DNA from: SHLJ01 sp041618535
GTDB lineage: Bacteria; Bacteroidota; Bacteroidia; Flavobacteriales; Flavobacteriaceae
Assembly (NCBI GenBank): GCA_041618535.1
Contig: JBFKFP010000165.1
Coordinates: 1-5,841 of the forward strand
Direction of reading: 5' to 3'
Length of the DNA: 5,841 bases
In this document: in pieces, positions 1 to 5,841 of the stretch
Position numbering within the stretch: the stretch's first letter is position 1
Layout: each line of letters begins with the position of its first letter
The notes under the pieces: model-generated
The model's database searches: none
What the model saw: the letters and a program-made list of their open reading frames with translations, nothing else
Told to the model about the DNA's origin: nothing
Position numbers and translations under genes: made by a program

Positions 1-33
1 ATATATTTCCATGTAACATTTAATTAACATTCC

Positions 34-67
34 TTTGAAATCTGTGCTCCTTTTCTTCGTATTTTTG
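34..67 (+). promoter_or_regulatory. Candidate Bacteroidota sigma-A promoter of the carboxylase gene
   Basis: A TTTG at 34-37 (-33-like element) is followed, after 22 bases, by TATTTTTG at 60-67. The latter matches the Bacteroidota -7 consensus TAnnTTTG at every fixed position. Transcription would then start around 71-76, leaving a short A/T-rich leader of roughly 15-20 bases before the ATG at 90. No Shine-Dalgarno sequence is visible, which is usual in this phylum. The match and spacing are seen directly; promoter function is inferred. Confidence 0.6.
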
Positions 68-89
68 CCTTTACTAATAAAGTTTTCCC

Positions 90-1718
90 ATGGATTTGAA
101 CTTCAATAAGAATGAAGACAGGAATAAGATGATGTTGTCTGAGCTTAAAAAACGTTACGCACAGGTAAAACTCGGCGGTGGAAAAAAGCGCATTGAAAAG
201 CATCATGACAAGGGAAAACTAACTGCCAGGGAGCGCATCGAATACCTCTTCGATAAAAATTCCAGGAGTATTGAGATAGGTGCATTCGCGGGTGACGGCA
301 TGTATGCCGAGCATGGTGGTTGCCCGTCCGGTGGAGTGGTCGTAAAAATCGGTTATATCAATGGCAGACAGTGTATAGTAGTTGCCAATGACGCAACCGT
401 GAAAGCGGGTGCCTGGTTTCCGATCACAGGAAAAAAGAATTTGCGCGCACAGGAGATCGCCATAGAAAACCGTCTACCTATCATCTACCTCGTTGACAGT
501 GCAGGTGTCTACTTACCCATGCAGGATGAGATCTTTCCGGATAAGGAGCATTTCGGTCGCATTTTTCGAAACAACGCAGTTATGAGCAGTATGGGAATCA
601 CTCAAATATCTGCTGTAATGGGAAGTTGTGTGGCGGGTGGTGCTTATTTACCCATAATGAGCGATGAGGCCCTTATCGTTGATAAAACCGGCAGCATTTT
701 CCTGGCTGGAAGTTACCTTGTGAAAGCAGCGATTGGGGAGAGCATAGATAACGAAACCCTGGGTGGTGCCACAACGCATTGCGAAATATCGGGTGTAACC
801 GATTATAAAGCCGAGAATGACGAAGCTGCACTGGATACTATACGGGCCATTATTGATAAGATGGGAGATTATGAAAAAGCAGGATTTAACCGGATAGACC
901 CGGTAAAACCCAAAGCTGACCCCACGGAGATATACGGTATTATTCCTGTTTCCCGGTCAGACCAGTACGATATGTACGAGGTCATTGAGCGACTGGTTGA
1001 CAATTCAGAATTCGAGGAATATAAAGCGGGCTACGGCAAGAGTATTATTACCGCATATGCCAGGATTGACGGCTGGGCTGTTGGGATTGTTGCCAATCAA
1101 AGAAAAGTGGTTAAAACCAAAAAGGGTGAGATGCAATTCGGAGGCGTCATCTATTCCGATTCTGCCGACAAGGCCACACGCTTTATAGCGAACTGCAATC
1201 AGAAAAAAATTCCTCTCGTCTTCTTACAGGATGTAACAGGGTTTATGGTGGGCAGTAAAAGCGAACATGGCGGGATAATCAAAGACGGGGCTAAAATGGT
1301 AAATGCCGTTAGTAACAGCGTTGTCCCTAAATTCACCGTGATTATAGGGAACAGTTACGGAGCGGGAAATTACGCCATGTGCGGAAAAGCATACGACCCC
1401 AGGCTGATCGTTGCATGGCCTAGCGCGGAATTAGCCGTCATGAGTGGAAATTCTGCCGCAAAAGTACTGCTTCAAATAGAAAAAGCTTCCCTTAAAAAGC
1501 AGGGTGAGTCCATCACTCCAGAAAAGGAAAAAGATCTCTTTAATTCGATAAAATCACGTTACGATAACCAGGTGTCCCCTTATTATGCGGCAGCAAGGTT
1601 GTGGACTGATGCCATCATAGATCCTGCCGATACAAGGGAATGGATTTCCATAGGCATAGAAGCAGCCAACCACTCACCAATCGATAAAGCTTTTAATATG
1701 GGCGTGTTGCAGGTTTAA
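90..1718 (+). CDS. Acyl-CoA carboxylase carboxyltransferase (beta) subunit, methylcrotonyl-CoA carboxylase type
   Basis: This is the carboxyltransferase subunit of a cytosolic biotin-dependent acyl-CoA carboxylase, which moves the carboxyl group from carboxybiotin to an acyl-CoA. The protein has 542 residues, full length for the family, with two crotonase-fold halves. The N-half (about 30-270) carries GKLTARERI at 42-50, the NDATVKAGA region at 100-108 and the oxyanion-type loop GSCVAGGAY at 178-186. The C-half (about 280-535) carries FLQDVTGFMVG at 378-388, GGIIKDGAKMV at 394-404 and NSYGAGNYAMCGKAYDP at 421-437. These resemble methylcrotonyl-CoA carboxylase beta more than propionyl-CoA carboxylase beta, which has a GPCAGG-type loop, so leucine or related branched-chain catabolism is the best guess; the substrate is not proven. 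The ATG at 90 is preferred over the internal Met14 because the MDLNFNKNED start matches what I recall of flavobacterial homologues and suits the promoter spacing. No biotin carboxylase or biotin carrier gene lies nearby. The stop overlaps the converging gene. Confidence 0.93.
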   Translation: MDLNFNKNEDRNKMMLSELKKRYAQVKLGGGKKRIEKHHDKGKLTARERIEYLFDKNSRSIEIGAFAGDGMYAEHGGCPSGGVVVKIGYINGRQCIVVANDATVKAGAWFPITGKKNLRAQEIAIENRLPIIYLVDSAGVYLPMQDEIFPDKEHFGRIFRNNAVMSSMGITQISAVMGSCVAGGAYLPIMSDEALIVDKTGSIFLAGSYLVKAAIGESIDNETLGGATTHCEISGVTDYKAENDEAALDTIRAIIDKMGDYEKAGFNRIDPVKPKADPTEIYGIIPVSRSDQYDMYEVIERLVDNSEFEEYKAGYGKSIITAYARIDGWAVGIVANQRKVVKTKKGEMQFGGVIYSDSADKATRFIANCNQKKIPLVFLQDVTGFMVGSKSEHGGIIKDGAKMVNAVSNSVVPKFTVIIGNSYGAGNYAMCGKAYDPRLIVAWPSAELAVMSGNSAAKVLLQIEKASLKKQGESITPEKEKDLFNSIKSRYDNQVSPYYAAARLWTDAIIDPADTREWISIGIEAANHSPIDKAFNMGVLQV

Positions 1719-3910
1719 TTGACCACCAGCCTTGCGACGGTCTGTTCAATATCCTGCTTGTCCAGCCTGACCACCTTGATATTGATCTTCTGGTTCTTAG
1801 AACCAAAATTCTCAAACGTAGTGATCTTTACAAAAGCAGGTGATTTGTCGTTTGAAGTTTTACCATAATACTTGAGGTTGAATTTCCATTCACCCAAATC
1901 ACCAGAGGTCAGGTAGAACTCTTCAAGACCGAAACCCTGTTGTTTTTGCTGGAGGATCATCTGAGAATTCTCTGCCTGGGTATGCGACCAGGTAAAGAAC
2001 CGGTTTTGGGGATTGACAATATTTACATCAAATTCGGCATCCAGGTCGTTCCATTCAAAAACTATGCGAGACCTGTACTGAACAGGTCGCATAAATTTCT
2101 GATCAACCCCGTACAGATTCAGACTTGAACCGTGAAGCGCAATGAGGTTCTTCATCTCATTCTGAACGGTTTTGTTTATACCGGTGAAATCTGAACTTCC
2201 AACGTTGATATTGTCCTCTATTCTCTTGTAGAGATCTAACGATCTTTGATGCTCTCCTGCCAACATATAGCCCAGGGCAAGGTCCCTGTAGGACTGGGAT
2301 TGTTTGGGCTCAAGTTTCAAGATATGCTCAAGGGTTTTAACGGCATTCTTATGATCGCCTTTTTCCTGCTGCTTATAAGCTACCACACGCAAAGCTTCCG
2401 TATCATCTCGAGAGATTTCAATAACATTAGAGAGGATCCTGTCAGAGATCAGCGGATTATTCCAACCCCTGAAATAATCGTGAACATCGATGTAGAAATA
2501 AGGAGAATCTCCATGATCTGCCCGTTGTTCCAGATAGATCTTAAATGCCTCATTAACAGAATTAGCTTGCTTTAAAGCTTCTATGTAAGGTTTATTCGCC
2601 AGGTCACTTATTTCCGTGGCGTTCCCTGTATATTGGGCAGTAGTACCCAAAGGTTTATCTTCTTTTGCCTTTAATGAGCGCCCAACGGCTCCATTCTTGG
2701 TCGTGATCAGCAATACTCCATTTCTTCCGATGGTACCGAAACGGTTGGTTGCTGCCAAGCCTTTAAGATAGGTTATGCTCTCAATCATATCGGGATTGAT
2801 GATATCGTCCTGGTTATAAGCAATGCCGCCGAAACCAGAATCGGACTGAGCCAATGGCATACCATCCAGAACTACAACTCCGTACTGGTTCAGGAGGATA
2901 GACATATTTCGTCCTCGGCCCAAAAATTGGCTGATATCCGTTTTTCCCAATACATCATTTTTAACTTCAAAGTTTGAAAATTGACCACTTACAGCACGGC
3001 TAAGATCGGTATCAAGTTCCGATATCTCATCAGAAGAAATAGTTTCCACAGAAAAGCCCAGGCTGCGGCTTTCCCTGGATTCATTTCCCAAATTGGTAAA
3101 TTCCTCCTCTTCCTCCTGCGATTCAGCAGAGAGAACAACCTCGTCTAACTGCTGATTAATGTCGGCCATGGTAATATTGATTATATTAGCCAATGCCACT
3201 CTTACACTCACGGTTTTCTTTCCTAGGAATGAGAATATAAGCACGTCCCCCTCCTTGGCTTCAATCCTGTAAGTACCGTCTAATTTGCTCGCCACACCGT
3301 CTCCTGAGGTTTGATTAACAACACTCACGTTTGGAAGATTACCTTCCGCTCCTGAAATCACTCCTGTTATATATCCATCCCGGGTTGCACTTTTTAACAA
3401 TTCCTTTTTCTCCTTCACTTTAGACTCAAAATCCCGTGGCAGGTAGACGAACCGGCCCTGTGATTTATCAGTGACTAATTTGAGGTCGGTCGTATTGGTG
3501 TTCTCAACCGAGGAAATAACATTGATTGGTTTATCGGTTGGAGGGTCAAGCTTGCTTATATTTTCAACACCATCTGTAAACAGCAGGTATTCGTCAACCT
3601 TATCCTTGAACAGGAAGTTGTAAGAAGACGCACCGTCATATATGGTGCCTAATAGTTCTCTCCTCAGATCGGCCCAGTTCCCTCCGGAGATATTGAATTC
3701 CTCCTCCTGGATGATCTCATTGCTGAAAACAAGAAGTTTGACAAGAATATCCTGGTTCTTTTTGAAGTAATTATCAAGGAATTTTAACTCCCTCTCGATG
3801 TTGCGGTCTTTCATGGAATAGGAAGCATCCCAATACACAGCAACAGACTCCTGGGCGATCAGGGTAAATACAGAAACCCCTAAAAATAAGGTCAGTAAAA
3901 ACTTTTTCAT
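1715..3910 (-). CDS. Exported VWA / carboxypeptidase-regulatory-like / TonB-plug / TPR / DUF2135-like multidomain protein without a beta-barrel
   Basis: This 731-residue protein has no assignable pathway. Domains in order: a signal peptide (about 1-19, cleavage before Q20, no lipobox Cys); a VWA-like domain (about 22-155) with a metal-site motif D28-A-S-Y-S32 and LLFTDG at 109-114; a carboxypeptidase-regulatory-like beta-sandwich (about 178-248, with LDGTYRI at 210-216 and LIFSFLGKKTV at 224-234); an acidic linker with five Glu in a row (266-270); a TonB-receptor plug (about 280-407, with VVVLDGMPL at 345-353, DMIESITYLKG at 374-384 and IGRNGVLLITTKNG at 394-407); TPR-like helices (about 503-565); and a C-terminus (about 605-718) resembling DUF2135, with FEWNDLDAEFDV at 618-629. 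About 320 residues follow the plug and look helical plus one beta-domain, too little and the wrong composition for a 22-strand barrel, so transport is unlikely. I saw no cysteine. A role as an envelope adhesion, assembly or sensing scaffold is inference. The ATG at 3910 opens a typical signal peptide; a candidate promoter lies upstream. Confidence 0.85.
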   Translation of the reverse strand: MKKFLLTLFLGVSVFTLIAQESVAVYWDASYSMKDRNIERELKFLDNYFKKNQDILVKLLVFSNEIIQEEEFNISGGNWADLRRELLGTIYDGASSYNFLFKDKVDEYLLFTDGVENISKLDPPTDKPINVISSVENTNTTDLKLVTDKSQGRFVYLPRDFESKVKEKKELLKSATRDGYITGVISGAEGNLPNVSVVNQTSGDGVASKLDGTYRIEAKEGDVLIFSFLGKKTVSVRVALANIINITMADINQQLDEVVLSAESQEEEEEFTNLGNESRESRSLGFSVETISSDEISELDTDLSRAVSGQFSNFEVKNDVLGKTDISQFLGRGRNMSILLNQYGVVVLDGMPLAQSDSGFGGIAYNQDDIINPDMIESITYLKGLAATNRFGTIGRNGVLLITTKNGAVGRSLKAKEDKPLGTTAQYTGNATEISDLANKPYIEALKQANSVNEAFKIYLEQRADHGDSPYFYIDVHDYFRGWNNPLISDRILSNVIEISRDDTEALRVVAYKQQEKGDHKNAVKTLEHILKLEPKQSQSYRDLALGYMLAGEHQRSLDLYKRIEDNINVGSSDFTGINKTVQNEMKNLIALHGSSLNLYGVDQKFMRPVQYRSRIVFEWNDLDAEFDVNIVNPQNRFFTWSHTQAENSQMILQQKQQGFGLEEFYLTSGDLGEWKFNLKYYGKTSNDKSPAFVKITTFENFGSKNQKINIKVVRLDKQDIEQTVARLVVN

Positions 3911-3940
3911 AACGATTGCTTTACAATACCTAACAAGTTA

Positions 3941-3971
3941 CAAAAATATTAGGTCAAGGCTCAGGCAGAAA
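3941..3971 (-). promoter_or_regulatory. Candidate Bacteroidota promoter of the VWA/plug gene
   Basis: Read on the minus strand, TATTTTTG (3948 down to 3941) matches TAnnTTTG fully. Nineteen bases upstream is TTTC (3971-3968), a three-of-four match to the -33 TTTG. The start would fall near 3935, giving a leader of about 25 bases before the ATG at 3910, with no Shine-Dalgarno sequence. This would let the VWA/plug gene be transcribed separately from the LTxxQ gene 134 bases upstream. Rest of the gap (3972-4044): A/G-rich on the plus strand, with no gene. Confidence 0.5.
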
Positions 3972-4044
3972 TCTTAAAAAAAGTTTAAAAAGAAAGGATC
4001 ACGGTGCGGTAAAAAAACGGAAGAAATGAAATGAAAAAACCGGT

Positions 4045-4512
4045 TTAATCAGAATCCTTATTGCGTCTTTTCCTCTTTTTCTTTCGTTTTTTATCTTCTT
4101 TGGTTTCTGTAAAATCCATGTCTTTAAATTGCTCAACCTGGTCTGTGGTTAAAATGGAAGAAAGATCGCGATGAAAAAGTTTTTCCCTTTCTGATATCTT
4201 TTTTATCCGCATATCCTTATTATTATCCTCATCCATCAGAATAGCGTTTTCATCTTCGTACCTTTTAACAAGCATCCCCTTAAGGATCTCCTGCTGAAAA
4301 TCATCTAAACCAAAGGAAGATGTACATTTGGCGAGGACCCTTTTTGCTTCTTCCATGGGTTCTTTCACGGTGATATAGGCCGAGTTATCGATTTGCATGG
4401 GTGTAACATATCCTCTTTGCCCCCTCTGAATGGTGGTGGGCTGCTGGGCAAAAGCCTGAGTGGTCATCAAGAGAACTATTCCCAGAAATCCGACCGATCG
4501 TATCATATTCAT
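4045..4512 (-). CDS. Small secreted LTxxQ (Spy/CpxP-like) protein with a basic C-terminal tail
   Basis: This 155-residue protein begins with a signal peptide (about 1-22, cleavage after AFA, giving a mature N-terminal Gln). The mature part looks largely alpha-helical from about residue 50 onward and contains LTTDQVEQF at 121-129. That motif fits the LTxxQ signature of periplasmic Spy/CpxP-like proteins, which in other bacteria act as chaperones or stress sensors. Similar short exported proteins are common in Flavobacteriia and usually lack an assigned role. A single Cys sits at 63. The tail from 137 to 150 is almost all Lys/Arg, followed by an acidic NKDSD end; this could bind anionic envelope polymers, but that is inference. 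The ATG at 4512 and an ATG two codons in (Met3) are both possible starts; the first is chosen for the longer signal peptide. It lies 67 bases after the M24 peptidase gene on the same strand, so read-through is plausible. The family call is moderate because only the motif and architecture support it. Confidence 0.75.
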   Translation of the reverse strand: MNMIRSVGFLGIVLLMTTQAFAQQPTTIQRGQRGYVTPMQIDNSAYITVKEPMEEAKRVLAKCTSSFGLDDFQQEILKGMLVKRYEDENAILMDEDNNKDMRIKKISEREKLFHRDLSSILTTDQVEQFKDMDFTETKEDKKRKKKRKRRNKDSD

Positions 4513-4559
4513 AAAATTTTAATTCTGCTTCTTTCGATCAAAAATGATGCCGCAATGTA

Positions 4560-4591
4560 CAAATTTTTTATCTGCTTAATCAATTACCCAA
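4560..4591 (-). promoter_or_regulatory. Weak candidate promoter for the LTxxQ gene
   Basis: On the minus strand, TTG (4591-4589, inside the last codons of the M24 gene) lies 21 bases before AAAATTTG (4567-4560), which misses the TAnnTTTG consensus at one fixed position. A second near-match, CATTTTTG (4546-4539), has no well-spaced partner. Either could drive the LTxxQ gene separately from the peptidase gene. In an AT-rich 67-base gap such matches can arise by chance. Confidence 0.22.
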
Positions 4592-5841
4592 TTGCGACTT
4601 CAAACGCGGTATGGTCAATAAATTCGTTTGCCGGCCGTTCACGTAACGAAAGCCGTCTTTCCCCCAATATCCGGCCTCCTCAAGCATGATTCGAATATCT
4701 CTTTGCCAGTTTTCCAGGTACACCGTTGTGTTCAATTCAATAGCATAAACCGTATTTGGATATAAAGGATAATCGCCGGCCCCCGGAACTCCTCCCTGAG
4801 CATCCCACATTCCTATGGTAGGACCTGACGAGTGACCGTAACTCCCCAGCGGATGGGTATAAATTGAAGGACGTAATCCTGAATTCCCGGCTTTCTCCAA
4901 TGCGAGAGCCAGGATCTCGTTCCCACTTCTACCCGTCCTGAATTCCCGGGTAAAAATATCTTGTAAGCGATTACCCTCTCCCAGCGCCTTTACCAGGAAA
5001 TCAGGTGGGGAAGTCTCACCGGGTTTCAGAACATAGGCCAATTCCTGGCAATCGGTGTTCAACCTTAAGTAGGTAATCCCAAAATCGCAATGGAGCAGGT
5101 CACCAGGCAAGATGACCATATTCTCAGGGCGGTTGGAAAATGAATACAAATGATTCCCAAGCACTTCATTGCTTCTCTGGACATCAACAGAGGGATGAAA
5201 CCATGTCTCCAATCCAAGGGAAGTCACCTTATCACGCATCCACCATTCCACATCGGTTGTAGTCGTAATACCGGGAGTTATTACTCTTTCAGAAAAAGCT
5301 TCCTCTATAATATCATGAGTAATATCAACCAGTTGGTTATAGACGACCATCTCACGCTCTGTCCTGGTCTCTATCCATCCTACGGCCAGTTTTTCCGCAG
5401 ATACCACTCGATTGGAATACTTTTCAGGGAGTACATTCATAAATTCTTCATAATCTGTTTTATCAAGACCATCAGCTATATTGAAATGCTTTGAATAATT
5501 GAGCCCGATGTTCTTGGGGTCGCGTTCCTCAATTATCTGAACAAGCCGCCTCCACTGATCAGGCTCTTTTTCCTTATCCCAGGCCGACATGATATTTTCA
5601 CCGAAATTATACCTCGCAACGGCCAGACGATCAATTGAATCATTTTCAGCATTCCTGTAGAATACTATAATGGTTCTTCTGCGTGCATTGAGCCAGGTTG
5701 CGGGGAGCATGGTCTTAAGAACAGGATCCTCATTGTATTCCCGCGAGATCAGAATCCACATATCAATTCCTGCCCTGTCCATCAATTCTGGCAAAAGGTT
5801 TTGAAATCGATCGGCAAGGATCTCATCCACCACCCTGGCCC
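4580..5841 (-). CDS. M24-family metallopeptidase (Xaa-Pro aminopeptidase-like), N-terminus beyond the window
   Basis: This is a pita-bread-fold dinuclear metallopeptidase resembling Xaa-Pro aminopeptidase, which removes an N-terminal residue preceding proline. Residue numbers below count the GTG codon at 5833-5831 as 1. A creatinase-type N-domain (about 1-155, with GIDMWILISREYNEDPV at 22-38) is followed by the catalytic domain (about 158-405). All five expected metal ligands are present: D250 and D261 (11 apart, as in E. coli PepP), H334 in SYGHSSG, E365 in YAIELN and E385 in RIMLEEAGY. H327 matches the second conserved His of the family. The active-site His is followed by SSG, not the HGxG of classical members. 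The frame stays open from 5833 to the window edge, so the GTG is probably not the true start; homologues usually begin with a further segment, often a signal peptide, so location (periplasm or cytosol) cannot be judged. The gene ends in TGA and is followed after 67 bases by the LTxxQ gene on the same strand. Confidence 0.88.
   Translation of the reverse strand, partial: ARVVDEILADRFQNLLPELMDRAGIDMWILISREYNEDPVLKTMLPATWLNARRRTIIVFYRNAENDSIDRLAVARYNFGENIMSAWDKEKEPDQWRRLVQIIEERDPKNIGLNYSKHFNIADGLDKTDYEEFMNVLPEKYSNRVVSAEKLAVGWIETRTEREMVVYNQLVDITHDIIEEAFSERVITPGITTTTDVEWWMRDKVTSLGLETWFHPSVDVQRSNEVLGNHLYSFSNRPENMVILPGDLLHCDFGITYLRLNTDCQELAYVLKPGETSPPDFLVKALGEGNRLQDIFTREFRTGRSGNEILALALEKAGNSGLRPSIYTHPLGSYGHSSGPTIGMWDAQGGVPGAGDYPLYPNTVYAIELNTTVYLENWQRDIRIMLEEAGYWGKDGFRYVNGRQTNLLTIPRLKSQLGN

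Noticed and set aside
15..31. AACATT direct repeat around a TTAATTAA palindrome upstream of the carboxylase promoter, a possible operator
   Set aside because: The elements are very short and lie in AT-rich DNA, where such matches are expected by chance.
1791..1805. Short perfect inverted repeat TGGTTCT-T-AGAACCA about 73 bases past the carboxylase stop, a possible terminator for that gene
   Set aside because: No T-run follows on either strand, the stem is only six to seven pairs, and it lies inside the coding sequence of the converging gene, where it encodes part of the DUF2135-like domain.
2246..2575. 109-codon open frame on the plus strand
   Set aside because: It is fully antisense to the TPR-like region of the VWA/plug gene, has no domain-like sequence and no promoter; it is a shadow of the real gene.
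1715..3910. Reading the VWA/plug gene as a SusC/TonB-dependent nutrient receptor
   Set aside because: The protein is too short after the plug for a 22-strand barrel, contains TPR-like and DUF2135-like regions instead, and no SusD-like or polysaccharide-degrading gene lies nearby.
4037..4046. AAACCGGTTT palindrome followed by T-run at the end of the LTxxQ gene, resembling an intrinsic terminator
   Set aside because: The palindrome has no loop, so it cannot form a stable RNA hairpin by itself.
4393..4689. 98-codon open frame on the plus strand across the LTxxQ/M24 gap
   Set aside because: It overlaps two well-supported minus-strand genes and has no recognisable protein features or initiation signals.
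5150..5494. 114-codon open frame on the plus strand
   Set aside because: It is antisense to the creatinase-like and early catalytic regions of the M24 peptidase, with Cys/Ile/Ser-rich composition typical of a shadow frame.

Overview
The window looks like a chromosomal stretch from a member of the Bacteroidota, most likely a Flavobacteriia-type marine or environmental bacterium. Four things point there: a SusC/TonB-type plug domain and a carboxypeptidase-regulatory-like domain in one secreted protein; flavobacterial-style signal peptides ending in ...A|Q; absence of Shine-Dalgarno sequences; and promoter-like pairs matching the Bacteroidota form (TTTG about 19-23 bases before TAnnTTTG). Base composition is moderate and slightly AT-rich. 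No tRNA, rRNA, CRISPR array, insertion sequence or integrase was seen.

Layout: one gene on the plus strand and three on the minus strand. Bases 90-1718 (+) encode a complete biotin-dependent acyl-CoA carboxylase carboxyltransferase (beta) subunit of the methylcrotonyl-CoA carboxylase type, with a good Bacteroidota promoter just upstream. It converges on, and overlaps by 4 bases, a 731-residue exported minus-strand protein (1715-3910) with an uncommon domain mix: von Willebrand factor A (VWA) domain, carboxypeptidase-like beta-sandwich, TonB-receptor plug without a beta-barrel, TPR-like helices and a DUF2135-like C-terminus. Next on the minus strand is a small secreted LTxxQ (Spy/CpxP-like) protein with a strongly basic tail (4045-4512). 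Last is an M24-family Xaa-Pro aminopeptidase-like metallopeptidase (4580 to beyond the right edge), whose N-terminus lies outside the window.

How the genes relate: the three minus-strand genes read in one direction, M24 peptidase, then LTxxQ protein, then VWA/plug protein, with gaps of 67 and 134 bases. At least the last two carry signal peptides, so this side looks devoted to the cell envelope. A good candidate promoter lies in the 134-base gap, so the VWA/plug gene probably has its own transcript. The carboxylase gene is metabolic (branched-chain or related acyl-CoA breakdown) and appears independent. Its biotin carboxylase/carrier partner is not in the window.

The item most worth following up is the barrel-less plug protein. 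The rest is ordinary flavobacterial housekeeping, and I see no convincing evidence of a new defence or mobile system.
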